The notes: generated by a model not told the origin, from the sequence alone. Counted from the first letter of the stretch, positions 7,546-16,227 are shown. The stretch is DNA of 64,000 nucleotides from Gp6-AA40 sp036274155 (GCA_036274155.1 DASUGH010000094.1:1-64000), one strand, 5' to 3'. Made by a program: numbers and translations.

Positions 7546-9672
7546 GTGACGCGGGCACTCGCCGTGTTCCTGGCGCTCGTCGCAACCGCCGCCGTGCGGC
7601 CGGAACGGACATCCGCTGCCCCGCAGGCGCCCGCCCCACCAGGCTCCGCGCAGACAGATCAGAAAACGAACGGGGGGACGGTGCCGAAGTTCCGCGCCGG
7701 CACCGACCTGCTGACCGTGGACGTCTCCGTTCTCGACGGTCGCGGCCGTCCGGTCGAGGGACTGAAGCCAGTCGACTTCACCGTCAGGATCAACGGCCAG
7801 ACGCGACAAGTCGCGGTGGCCGAGCTCGTCAAAGCAGACGTCGAAAGCAGCTCTGCAAAGCCGGGTGTCTCCACTGCGCCGCCGGGCGCACCTGTCGTGG
7901 GCCCTGCCGCAGGCCGCCGGATCGTGATTGCTGTCGATCAGCAGTACATTCCGCCCGGGGAGCTCACACCACTGCTGAAGTCGGCCGCCGCGTTCGTCGA
8001 TCGGCTGACGTCGCGCGATCAGGCGGCGTTCGTCGCGTTTCCGGAGCCTGGCCCGCGCGTGGACTTCACGAACGACAAGGCGCGGCTGCGGCAGGCGATG
8101 CAAGGACTGATCGGCCAGCCGAAACAAGGGCGCACGGGCCAGTTCGACATCGGCCTCGCCGAAGCGCTGACCGTCAGCGACAACGAGCGCCTGCTCACGA
8201 ACGAGAATCAGCTGGAGCCGGGCGGCGACCCGCCGGTGGTCGCAGACATCATGGCCCGCAACTGCGAAACCAGCGACGACATGCGGGCGTGCCGGCGGCG
8301 TGTCCTCGCGGAATCGGTGCAGATTGCACAAGAAGCCAGGCTCGATGCCAGGATCTCCGTTCGAACCCTGGAATCGATTCTCCAGGGACTGGTGCCGGTT
8401 CAGGGCACCAAGTCGGTGATCCTGATCTCGGCAAGCCTGCTCAACGACGATCGCAGCGAGCTCGATACGCTGACCCGCCTCGCGTCTGCGGCGCGGGTGT
8501 CGCTCAACGTCATCATCGTCGACAAGAAGCGCGAGAACATCAACATCAGCAGCCAGAACCATGGCCAGGCGCCGACCGAGCAGGCGGATCGACGGCTGAT
8601 CTCCGAAGGACTCGAACAGCTCGCCGCGCAGGCTGGTGGAGGCGTCTATCGTCTGGCCGGATCCGGCGAAGGCATCCTCGATCGCATCGCACAGGAGCTT
8701 TCGGCGTCCTATGTGCTCGGAGTGGAATCGCGCCCCGAGGACCAGACGAGCGATTTCCGGAACGTCAGCGTCGCGGTGCGGTCGCAGGGCGCGAAGGTGC
8801 GCGTCAGCCAGGCATTCCTGCACGCGGCAGCGAGCCCGCCCGCCGGCGTCCTGGCATCACGGGCGCCTCTCGGGCTCGCGGTGCCGACACCGAGAGTCGT
8901 ACGCCCCGTCGAAGACGTTCTCCGATCGGCACTCTCCGCACCGGCAACGCTCACAGACCTGCCGGTCCAGGTCGCGACGTTCTCGCAATGGGACCCGAAG
9001 AGCAGCAAGGTTCGCATCAGCATGACCGCAAAGGTCGGTGAGCCAGGCATCCAGCCTGGCGACTACGCCGTGGGCTATGTTGTGACGGACCGGGAGAACC
9101 GGACGGTTGCCAGCTGGTCGGAGAAGCAGACACCGGGCGCCCCTTCCAGCGGTCTGGTCGCGCCGCTCCTGCTCGAGCCTGGCACCTACTCGCTGCGTTT
9201 CGGCATCGTCGATGAGGGGGAGCAGAAGGGAACCGTCATTCGCGAGCTCGACGTGCGGAGGTCCATTGCTGCCGACGCAGTGGCCACGAGCGATCTGCTG
9301 GTGGGCAGCCCGCCGCCACGCGGTGAGGCTCCGCGCTTCAGCGTCGACCCGCACGTGCCGATCGGTCCTGTTGCCGCTTACCTCGAGCTGTACTCTGCGA
9401 TGCCCGCGGATCTGGATTTCACGTTCGTCGACTTCGAAATCGCCAGAGACGCCGGTTCGCCAGCCCTCGCCCGCGAGACGGCGGACATGGTGGATGGACC
9501 GCTTCCTTCATGGCGCGTGGCGACCGCCTCGATCGACGCGAGCAAGCTGGCGCCGGGGCCATACATTGCGCGGGCGCGGATCCTTCGCGACGACAAGACG
9601 GTTGGCGTGATCACGCGCGACTTCGTGCTCGACAGCCGCGAACCGGCCACAATCGCGTCTCCTGCGAAGTAG
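7546..9672 (+). CDS. VWFA-related Acidobacterial domain protein (secreted)
   Basis: 708 residues with an N-terminal signal peptide ending near ERTSAAPQ. The segment FRAGTDLLTVDVSVLDGRG followed by GLKPVDFTVRINGQ is the hallmark of the VWFA-related Acidobacterial family (TIGR03436 type). A von Willebrand A-like alpha/beta region (RRIVIAVDQQYIPPGEL, SVILISASLLNDD) follows, then ASYVLGVESRPEDQTSDFRNVSV and a beta-rich C-terminal half. An exported protein-interaction role is usual; the partner is unknown. Start is GTG with AGGA at suitable spacing. It is followed after 10 bp by a co-directional hydrolase, a likely operon. Confidence 0.9.
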   Translation: MTRALAVFLALVATAAVRPERTSAAPQAPAPPGSAQTDQKTNGGTVPKFRAGTDLLTVDVSVLDGRGRPVEGLKPVDFTVRINGQTRQVAVAELVKADVESSSAKPGVSTAPPGAPVVGPAAGRRIVIAVDQQYIPPGELTPLLKSAAAFVDRLTSRDQAAFVAFPEPGPRVDFTNDKARLRQAMQGLIGQPKQGRTGQFDIGLAEALTVSDNERLLTNENQLEPGGDPPVVADIMARNCETSDDMRACRRRVLAESVQIAQEARLDARISVRTLESILQGLVPVQGTKSVILISASLLNDDRSELDTLTRLASAARVSLNVIIVDKKRENINISSQNHGQAPTEQADRRLISEGLEQLAAQAGGGVYRLAGSGEGILDRIAQELSASYVLGVESRPEDQTSDFRNVSVAVRSQGAKVRVSQAFLHAAASPPAGVLASRAPLGLAVPTPRVVRPVEDVLRSALSAPATLTDLPVQVATFSQWDPKSSKVRISMTAKVGEPGIQPGDYAVGYVVTDRENRTVASWSEKQTPGAPSSGLVAPLLLEPGTYSLRFGIVDEGEQKGTVIRELDVRRSIAADAVATSDLLVGSPPPRGEAPRFSVDPHVPIGPVAAYLELYSAMPADLDFTFVDFEIARDAGSPALARETADMVDGPLPSWRVATASIDASKLAPGPYIARARILRDDKTVGVITRDFVLDSREPATIASPAK

Positions 9673-9682
9673 GAACTGACCC

Positions 9683-10678
9683 ATGACACGGACCATCGCT
9701 GCCACGATCGCGCTGGCCCTCGCAGGACAGACAGCTCCAGGGGCTCAGGGGGCATCGGAATCACCGGTCACGCTGAGGACACCATCCGGGACAATCGCCG
9801 GAACGCTGACCGCTCCCGCCGCGCCAGGGAAGGTTCCCGTCGCGCTCATCATCGCCGGCTCAGGTCCGACGGATCGCGATGGCAACAGCAGCGCGCTGCC
9901 CGAAAAGAACAACGCCTACAAGCTGCTGGCAACGGCGCTCGCCGCGAGCGGCGTCGCGTCGGTGCGATACGACAAGCGCGGCATCGGAGAAAGCCAGGCC
10001 GCGGCGGCTGGCGGCGAAGCCGCGCTTCGCTTCGACACGTACATCGACGATGCGGCGGCATGGGTCGACCAGCTGCACAGGGATCCTCGCTTCTCGAAGG
10101 TGATCGTCGTCGGACACAGCGAGGGGTCGCTCATCGGAATGATCGCGGGACGAAAGGCGAAGGCGGAGGGCTTCGTGTCGATCGCGGGTCCGGCGCGGCG
10201 CGCATCCGACACGATCCGCGATCAGCTGCGGCCACAGCTTGCCACGCTGCCGGAACTCCAGAAGAGCAGCGAGTCGATCCTCGCGGCGCTCGAGGCCGGC
10301 ACCGTGGTCGACCCGCTGCCGCAGGCCGTCCAGTCGGTCCCTGGTCTGGCGTCGCTCTTTCGTCCGAGCGTGCAGCCGTACTTGATCTCATGGCTCAAGT
10401 ACGTCCCGGCCACGGAAATCGCCGCACTGACGATGCCGGTGTTGATCGTGCAAGGCACCACCGACATCCAGGTGGATCCGGGTGAAGCCAAGGCGCTCCT
10501 CAAAGCCGCCAAACCAAGCACGGAAGTCCTCTTGATCAACGGCATGAACCACGTCATGAAGGAGGCTCCTGCCGATCGGGCGCAGAACCTTGCCGCCTAC
10601 AGCGACCCGAACCTGCCAATCGTTCCGGAGGTGCCACGAGCGATCGTCGCTCTGGCCAGGAGGATTGGAACGCCGTAA
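9683..10678 (+). CDS. Secreted alpha/beta hydrolase (dienelactone hydrolase/esterase-like)
   Basis: 331 residues with a signal peptide (MTRTIAATIALALAGQTAPG) and an alpha/beta-hydrolase fold. Visible are IAGSGPTDRDGN (oxyanion region), RYDKRGIGES, the nucleophile elbow VVGHSEGS (Ser), the acid region LIVQGTTDIQVD and a histidine in INGMNHVMKE. The substrate is likely a small ester, but this is inferred only from the fold. It lies 10 bp downstream of the VWFA-related gene, so the two are probably co-transcribed. Confidence 0.9.
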   Translation: MTRTIAATIALALAGQTAPGAQGASESPVTLRTPSGTIAGTLTAPAAPGKVPVALIIAGSGPTDRDGNSSALPEKNNAYKLLATALAASGVASVRYDKRGIGESQAAAAGGEAALRFDTYIDDAAAWVDQLHRDPRFSKVIVVGHSEGSLIGMIAGRKAKAEGFVSIAGPARRASDTIRDQLRPQLATLPELQKSSESILAALEAGTVVDPLPQAVQSVPGLASLFRPSVQPYLISWLKYVPATEIAALTMPVLIVQGTTDIQVDPGEAKALLKAAKPSTEVLLINGMNHVMKEAPADRAQNLAAYSDPNLPIVPEVPRAIVALARRIGTP

Positions 10679-10714
10679 CCGCCTCTCCGCCCAGCGGTTA
10701 TTTGGAACTGACGC

Positions 10715-11182
10715 TCAAAATGAATACGGCACCGTGAGACCGAAGGCAAACGTGTCGCTCGGACCCGCGAGCCCGAAGCTGACCGAGGGCTCCATGTAGA
10801 GTCGCCTGGTCAGCGCTGACGTGAGCGCGAACCGCAAGCTGAAGATGTCGCGGCGTTTCGAGGTGGCAATGTCGAAAATGCCGTAATCGATGGACACACC
10901 TGAGACCAGCGTGCTGATCGCCAGCGTGTCGTTGAGTCCCAGGCTGTAGCCGAGTGCGACATCGACCCTATCTTCTCTTCCCAGGCTGACTCCATCGACG
11001 ACTCGCCCGAAGCTGTGGTTGTAATTGGCGCTCGCGAATACGACCACCGGATCAAAGCTCTTGACGAGGACCAGTCCTCCGCCGACTGTGGAAGACCGGT
11101 TGGCGTTGTGCAAAACCCAGTTTGGGGAAGATGGGATTGTGAGATCGGCAAGCGCGACCGTCAGCTCGATGTGCGTAAATCG
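10715..11182 (-). pseudogene. C-terminal remnant of an outer-membrane beta-barrel protein
   Basis: The minus frame reads about 155 residues of alternating beta-strand sequence (VVVFASANYNHSFGRV, DVALGYSLGLNDTLAIS, RRLYMEPSVSFGLAGPSD) and ends VPYSF with the terminal Phe typical of Bam-assembled barrels. It resembles the end of transporter/phenol-degradation (MetA-like) barrels. The frame is blocked upstream by TAG at 11183-11185 and has no signal peptide; the only nearby start is an internal TTG at 11113. It is therefore read as a 5'-truncated remnant. A short expressed protein is possible but would lack an export signal. Confidence 0.6.
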
Positions 11183-11327
11183 CTAGACAATTCACGTAAA
11201 CGGCGCCACGGCGAACGTCGTTAGATCGCCGCAAGGACGACTTCATGCTGCCTCGCGGCGGACGATTCGGGTGGGGGGTCTTTGGCGCGAGGCGGCATCA
11301 GGGTTCCCGGCGATCCGAGCGCCAGCT

Positions 11328-11441
11328 CCGCGTTCTCGCGGAACCGAGCTTCAGTTCGATTACGTCCACGTTTTCGCAGAACCGAGCTTCAGCTCGGTTA
11401 AATCCGCGTTCTCGCGGTACCGGCCTTCAGCTCGGTTAAAC
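11328..11441. repeat. Three tandem 38-bp hairpin repeats
   Basis: Three consecutive 38-bp units start at 11328, 11366 and 11404. Each contains GCGTTCTCGCGG-like sequence followed by the palindrome AACCGAGCTTCAGCTCGGTT or a variant. A degenerate fourth unit may precede them. They end 30 bp upstream of the next gene's start. Confidence 0.85.
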
Positions 11442-11471
11442 TTTCTCTCTCATAATTCAGGAGGACCGTGA

Positions 11472-12593
11472 ATGAACTCGTTATCTCGAACGGCCGGCGC
11501 GGCCGCCATCGCCATCGGCGTTGCGTTGTCGGCTTCGCTGGCGGCGCAGTGGCCGTCGTACCCCACGCCGGGAGTGCCGCGGAACGCGGACGGCACGCCG
11601 AATCTCACCGGCCCTCCTCCGCGCACCGCTGACGGCAAGGTCGACTTTTCCGGTGTCTGGAACGCCGGCCGTGGCCGCGGAAACCGCGGGGGCGGCGGTG
11701 CAGGGCCGGCGGCCGGTGCCGGCGGCGGCGCTGCGGGCGCGCCCGCGGCGGCAGGCGCCCCGGCTCGCGGAGCCGGCGCAGCTCCAGCAGGCGGCGCGGC
11801 TCGTGGAGCCGGCGCAGCTCCAGCGGCAGGCGCAGCGGCGCCTGCCGACGCAGCACCGCCGGCGGGCGGCGCACCGCAGGGCGCTGGGGCCCAGGCGGCT
11901 GCCGGAGGCCGCGGCGACGGACGCGGTGGCGGCGGCCGGGGTGGCGGCGGAGGCGGCGGCCGGGGTAATGCCCCCTGTACGCCGCTGGCGGATGGCGTCT
12001 TCGCCTCCGCGTTCTTCGAAGTGGCCGGCAACCCCAATTGCCTCCCGCCAATGCAGCAGTGGGCCCAGGATCTGAAGAAGAAGCGCATGGCCGACAACAG
12101 CAAGCACAACCCCGACGTCTGGTGCCTGCCGATCGGCCTGATGCAGTACCACAACCACCCGCAGCCGAGCCAGATCGTCCAGACGAAGAACCTGATGTTG
12201 ATCACCTACGAGTCGAACTACGGGCTGCGCTACATCTATACGGACGGACGCCCGGCGCCGAACAACGACCCCAATCCCTGGTGGTTCGGCTATTCCCGCG
12301 GCTGGTGGGAGGGGAACGACACGCTCGTGGTCGAGACGACGCACTTCAACTCGGAGGAGCGGGCGTCGTGGCACGACGTCAACGGCACCCCGTGGTCCGA
12401 CGCGCTCAAGATGACCGAGCGCTTCACGCGTCCGACGTTCGGCTCGCTGCAGGTCGACGTGACCATCGACGACTCGAAGGTCTTCGCCAAGCCGTTTACC
12501 GTGCGCGTGTTTCGCAACCTGATGGTCGACCAGGAGATGTTCGAGTTCATCTGCAACGAGAACGAGCGGTCGACGGAGCACATCACGAAGTAG
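11472..12593 (+). CDS. Secreted protein with Gly/Ala/Arg low-complexity insert, acidobacterial family of unknown function
   Basis: 373 residues. A signal peptide (AIAIGVALSASLAAQ) is followed by PGVPRNADGTPNL and DFSGVWN, motifs common in acidobacterial secreted proteins. A ~110-residue Gly/Ala/Arg-rich tract (about residues 60-170) interrupts the protein, and then a conserved C-terminal domain begins (residues 172-373: CLPIGLMQYHNHPQP, WWFGYSRGWWEGNDTLVVET). The start is fixed by AGGAGG at 11459-11464, 7 nt before ATG. The function is unknown; the conserved Trp/His-rich domain suggests a small-molecule-binding barrel. A perfect palindrome just after the stop is the likely terminator. The tract length is probably variable because of slippage. 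Confidence 0.85.
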   Translation: MNSLSRTAGAAAIAIGVALSASLAAQWPSYPTPGVPRNADGTPNLTGPPPRTADGKVDFSGVWNAGRGRGNRGGGGAGPAAGAGGGAAGAPAAAGAPARGAGAAPAGGAARGAGAAPAAGAAAPADAAPPAGGAPQGAGAQAAAGGRGDGRGGGGRGGGGGGGRGNAPCTPLADGVFASAFFEVAGNPNCLPPMQQWAQDLKKKRMADNSKHNPDVWCLPIGLMQYHNHPQPSQIVQTKNLMLITYESNYGLRYIYTDGRPAPNNDPNPWWFGYSRGWWEGNDTLVVETTHFNSEERASWHDVNGTPWSDALKMTERFTRPTFGSLQVDVTIDDSKVFAKPFTVRVFRNLMVDQEMFEFICNENERSTEHITK

Positions 12594-12599
12594 CCGCAG

Positions 12600-12625
12600 G
12601 CAGGCGGGCCGTACGGCCCGCCTGC
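12600..12625 (+). terminator. Candidate intrinsic terminator (perfect 26-bp palindrome)
   Basis: GCAGGCGGGCCGT meets its exact complement, starting 7 bp after the stop of the upstream gene. There is no strong T tract after it, so it may act with Rho or only protect the 3' end. Confidence 0.5.
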
Positions 12626-12735
12626 TCTCCCGCCTCCGCGCCGCTGGCCGCGGCGGCCCGCCGACGTTCGCGGCCTGTCGGTTGCCGGCCGCGAACCTTG
12701 GCGAGATCACGCCGTCGCCAATCGATGAGAGCGCA

Positions 12736-15366
12736 ATGATCGAGCAGCTCGGCCCGTATCGCGTTCTGGAGAAGATTGGCGAAGGCGGAATGGGCGAGGT
12801 CTATCGAGCGCTCGACACCAACCTGAAGCGGGCCACCGCGATCAAAGTGCTGCCGCAGTCGGTCGCCGCCGATTCCGATCGCCTGGCGCGATTCCAGCGC
12901 GAGGCGGAGGTGCTGGCCGCCTTCAACCACCCGAACATCGCCGGCATCTATGGCCTCGAGCGATCGGGAACCACGCTCGCGATCGTGATGGAGCTGGTGG
13001 ACGGGCCGACGCTGGCCGACCGTCTGACCGGCGGACCGATTCCGGTCGACGAGGCGCTCGCGATCGCCCGGCAGATCGCGGAAGGGCTCGAAGCCGCGCA
13101 CGAGCAGGGTGTCGTGCACCGCGACCTGAAGCCGGCCAACGTCAAGGTGCGCACCGACGGCACCGTCAAGATCCTCGACTTCGGCCTCGCCAAGGCGCTC
13201 GAGCCTGCGGCCACCGTCTCGCCCAGCACCTCGATGTCGCCGACGATCACGTCGCCGGCGATGACGCAGATGGGCATGGTGATCGGCACGGCGGCCTACA
13301 TGAGCCCCGAGCAGGCGCGCGGCAGGCCGGTCGACAAGCGCGCAGACATCTGGGCCTTCGGCTGCGTACTGTTCGAGCTCCTCACCGGCAAACGGGCGTT
13401 CGACGGCGAGGATGTCTCACTCACGCTCGCCGAGATCATCAAGTCGGAGCCCGAGTGGGCGGCGCTTCCTGCTCTGCCGCCCGCGGTGCTCGTCTGCCTG
13501 CGCCAGTGCCTGAAGAAGGATCCGCGGTCGCGACTACGCGACATCGGGGAGATGCGGCTTGCGCTGAGTGGCGCGCTCGATCTCAGCGCTGCAGGCAACG
13601 CGGGCAGCGGCGCATCGTCAACTTCCGCGCGACGGGTGTGGCCGTGGGTGCTTCCTGCCGCAGCGCTTTCGGCGGCTGCCGCGGCGCTGCTCGTGCTGTG
13701 GTTTCAACGCGCGCCGCAAGGGCCGCTGCCTCAGGTCGTCCGTTTTCAGATTCATGCCCCGACGGGCAGCAAGATTCCTCCGGGCACGCCGGCAATTTCA
13801 CCTGATGGGCGGACACTCGCATACCCCGTGACGGGACCCGACAAGATCACGCAAATCCACGTGCGCGACCTTGGATCGACCGAATCGAGACCGTTGCAGG
13901 GCACCGAAGGTGGCGTCCATCCGTTCTGGTCGCCCGACGGCCGCTCGCTGGCGTTTGTCAGCAATCGCGTACTCAAGCGGATCGACATCGCCGGCGGCGG
14001 CGCGCGCGAGGTGGTGCCGCAGGTCACCGGCCCATGGCACGGCTCGTGGGGTCGTTTCGGAGATCTGCTCTACATCGCCGGTGGTGTGCAGCGCGTATCC
14101 GCCGAAGGCGGCAAGGCGAACCTGGTCGTCGTGCTCGACACCAAGGCCGGCGAATCGCAGGCCGGCTTTCCGGCATTTCTCGCCGACGGCAAACGCTTCG
14201 TCGTTCGCATCGACCGTGAAGGCGCGAGCGCCATCCACCTGGCCTCGCTCGATTCGAAGGACCGGAAGGTGCTCGTCCCAGACGTGCTCAGCGCGCCGCT
14301 CGTCGCGCAGACACCGCAAGGCGCGAGCTACCTGCTCTACTTGCGCAACGACGCGCTGGTGGCACAGGAGCTGGACGAGCGTGCGGGCGACATCAAGGGC
14401 GCGCCGCGCGTCGTAATCGATCGCATCGGGCGTGTCGCGAACCCGGCGATCATGCCCACGTTCGGTGTATCGCCGAGCGGCGTGATCGCGTACCAGATCG
14501 GCGGCGAGTTCACGACGATGGTCCTGAGCTGGTTCAATCGCTCCGGCACCCTTTTGAGCGAGACGCCCCTCGACGTGACCGGACAGAACCCGTCGCTCTC
14601 GCCGGACGGACGTCTGCTCGCCATGGACGCGGCATTCGGCGGCGATCGCGACATCATGGTGGCAGAGGTCGCGCGCGGCGTGACCTCCCGGCTCACGCGC
14701 GGCGGTGGCGTCGCCAGAGCCCCCGTCTGGTCGCCCGACAGCCGTCGGGTAGCCTATGCGCGCAGCGGAAAAATCTATGTCACGAATGCGGACGGGAGCA
14801 GCGCCGAAAGCGTGCTCGCGGACGTCCAGGGGACGCCTCGCTCGTGGTCCGCCGATGGCAAGTACGTGCTGTACGATGCGCCGGCGCAGAAGATGATGCT
14901 GTGGCTGATTGCGGGCGGAGAGCCGATCGCTGTCGGATCGCGCAACGGCGGCTCGCGCACCGGCCGCTTCTCTCCGGACAGCCGCTACCTCGCCTACGTC
15001 TCGGACGAGTCAGGGAGAGACGAGGTCTATGTCCAGCAGACGCCCCCGGCGTCGGGCCGCGTCAGGGTATCCGTGAACGGCGGTACGCTGCCGCGATGGG
15101 GAGGATCGAGCCGCGAGATCTTCTTCATGGGCGCCGATCGCTATCTGATGAGCGCCGAGTTGACACCGGGGGATCCACTGGCTGCGAACGTGCCGAAGAA
15201 GAGCTTCCTGCTCGATGCCGGCGCGGTGTTCATCAACCTGTCGTACGAAGTCGGCCGCGACGGCCAGCGCGTCCTCCTGCCGCGGATTCTCGGCGACAAC
15301 GCGCCCGACACGCCGATCACGGTGGTGCTGAACTGGTGGGCGGAGCTCGTGAAGCGACCCGATTGA
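12736..15366 (+). CDS. Ser/Thr protein kinase with PD40 beta-propeller
   Basis: 876 residues from ATG 12736 (reading IEQLGPYRVLEKIGEGGMGE). The kinase domain occupies about residues 5-270, with GEGGMG, an ATP lysine in AIKVLPQ, catalytic loop HRDLKPAN (His near residue 128), DFGLAK and GTAAYMSPEQ. A single membrane helix (PWVLPAAALSAAAAALLVLW) is near residue 300. The exported C-terminal part carries PD40 propeller repeats (ISPDGRTLAY, FWSPDGRSLAF, VWSPDSRRVAY, RFSPDSRYLAY). The architecture matches the kinases at 1739 and 61285: a propeller senses outside the membrane and the kinase signals inside. Upstream in-frame codons back to 12682 are less likely to be translated. Confidence 0.93.
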   Translation: MIEQLGPYRVLEKIGEGGMGEVYRALDTNLKRATAIKVLPQSVAADSDRLARFQREAEVLAAFNHPNIAGIYGLERSGTTLAIVMELVDGPTLADRLTGGPIPVDEALAIARQIAEGLEAAHEQGVVHRDLKPANVKVRTDGTVKILDFGLAKALEPAATVSPSTSMSPTITSPAMTQMGMVIGTAAYMSPEQARGRPVDKRADIWAFGCVLFELLTGKRAFDGEDVSLTLAEIIKSEPEWAALPALPPAVLVCLRQCLKKDPRSRLRDIGEMRLALSGALDLSAAGNAGSGASSTSARRVWPWVLPAAALSAAAAALLVLWFQRAPQGPLPQVVRFQIHAPTGSKIPPGTPAISPDGRTLAYPVTGPDKITQIHVRDLGSTESRPLQGTEGGVHPFWSPDGRSLAFVSNRVLKRIDIAGGGAREVVPQVTGPWHGSWGRFGDLLYIAGGVQRVSAEGGKANLVVVLDTKAGESQAGFPAFLADGKRFVVRIDREGASAIHLASLDSKDRKVLVPDVLSAPLVAQTPQGASYLLYLRNDALVAQELDERAGDIKGAPRVVIDRIGRVANPAIMPTFGVSPSGVIAYQIGGEFTTMVLSWFNRSGTLLSETPLDVTGQNPSLSPDGRLLAMDAAFGGDRDIMVAEVARGVTSRLTRGGGVARAPVWSPDSRRVAYARSGKIYVTNADGSSAESVLADVQGTPRSWSADGKYVLYDAPAQKMMLWLIAGGEPIAVGSRNGGSRTGRFSPDSRYLAYVSDESGRDEVYVQQTPPASGRVRVSVNGGTLPRWGGSSREIFFMGADRYLMSAELTPGDPLAANVPKKSFLLDAGAVFINLSYEVGRDGQRVLLPRILGDNAPDTPITVVLNWWAELVKRPD

Positions 15367-15385
15367 TGGGAGACGACCCGCGTAG

Positions 15386-15448
15386 GGTCCGGCTGAAGCC
15401 CGACCCCACGGGATTTCGGTCCGGCTGAAGCCGGACGCTACGGGATTA
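15386..15448. repeat. Two tandem ~32-bp repeats with GTCCGGCTGAAGCCGGAC hairpin
   Basis: Two units, GGTCCGGCTGAAGCC plus a variable tail ending ACGGGATT, start at 15386 and 15418. The second has a perfect GTCCGGC/GCCGGAC stem. The array lies between two convergent genes and overlaps the TAA of the peroxiredoxin gene. A third copy of the core is at 20090. Confidence 0.75.
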
Positions 15449-15913
15449 AAGACCGGCCAGCGCCTGCTTCACCTTCCCGTAGTCGGGCTCGTTCCGCGCA
15501 TCCTCGAGCACCTCGCGGTGCCGGACGACGCCGTTGCGATCGATCACGAAGACCGCGCGCTTCGAGATGTCCTTCAATCCGATCATGTCCGGGTTGACCA
15601 CGCCGTACTGACGGATGACCGTCTTGTTGAAGTCGCTGAGCAGCGGGAAGGAGAGCTTCTGCGCGTCGGCCCACGCTTTCAGCGCGAAGAAGGTGTCGAC
15701 GGTCACGCCGATCACCTGCGCCTTCACCTTGCTCAACTCCGACGCCGAGTCGCGGAAGTTGCACACCTCGGCCGTGCAGGTGCCGCTGAAAGCGGCGGGC
15801 ATGAAGGCGAGCACCACCGGGCCATTCTTGAGCTGCGCGCTCAGCGTGACGGCTTCGCGGTCCTGATTGGGAAGCGTGAAATCGGGCGCCTTGGCGCCAA
15901 CGTCAATCGACAT
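15446..15913 (-). CDS. Peroxiredoxin, BCP/PrxQ-like (AhpC/TSA family)
   Basis: 155 residues, a cytoplasmic thiol peroxidase that reduces hydrogen peroxide or organic hydroperoxides. The fold starts with VGAKAPDFTLPNQD. The active site is PAAFSGTCTAEVC, with the peroxidatic Cys at residue 46 and a second Cys five residues on (residue 51), the spacing of the PrxQ/BCP resolving cysteine. The FYP of classical PrxQ is replaced by FMP, as in AhpE-like proteins. Its thioredoxin partner is not encoded nearby. The stop codon lies inside a hairpin repeat shared with the convergent kinase gene. Confidence 0.93.
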   Translation of the reverse strand: MSIDVGAKAPDFTLPNQDREAVTLSAQLKNGPVVLAFMPAAFSGTCTAEVCNFRDSASELSKVKAQVIGVTVDTFFALKAWADAQKLSFPLLSDFNKTVIRQYGVVNPDMIGLKDISKRAVFVIDRNGVVRHREVLEDARNEPDYGKVKQALAGL

Positions 15914-15930
15914 GAGAATCCTTTACCTTG

Positions 15931-16012
15931 AATTTACGGATCGACGAAATGGAATTGACGGCATTGAATCCGTCAATTCCAATCCGTAGATCCGTCAATG
16001 CGTCAATGTTAT
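15931..16012. repeat. Short dispersed repeat (TCCGTCAAT-type) with hairpin, copy 3
   Basis: Contains GGAATTGACGG and its exact complement CCGTCAATTCC separated by 8 nt, flanked by ATCCGTAGATCCGTCAAT words. It is the same word family as 5199-5222 and 5283-5332. It lies upstream of the peroxiredoxin start, so it could be in its leader or promoter. Confidence 0.65.
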
Positions 16013-16036
16013 CGAGGCGGACATGGCCGCCTCTAA

Positions 16037-16227
16037 ACCCAGAGCTCACTTGTGTTGAGGATACGAATCCCGGTTCCGGCGACCGGACCGCGCTGCGAGG
16101 GCGTCGAGGACCGCTGGACGCGAGCTCCGTGAGCTCGCTGATCCCCACGGCCTTCTCGCGCGGTCAGGCGAGTCTGGTCGGTCGTCTCCACAGGGATTCG
16201 CATCCTCAACACAAGCGAGCTCTGGGT
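16037..16227. mobile_element. MITE-like element A, copy 1 (191 bp, 35-bp terminal inverted repeats)
   Basis: Begins ACCCAGAGCTCACTTGTG and ends with the inverted equivalent GAGCTCTGGGT. The two 35-bp ends match with two mismatches. The interior has further palindromes (GCGAGCTC-CGT-GAGCTCGC). A second copy in opposite orientation is at 47094-47285. Possible 3-bp direct repeats CTA flank it (16033-16035 and 16228-16230); the right one is the stop codon of the neighbouring gene. It has no coding capacity. Confidence 0.8.

Noticed and set aside
7516..8823. 435-residue minus-strand frame
   Set aside because: Antisense to the VWFA-related gene, whose family motifs are unmistakable.
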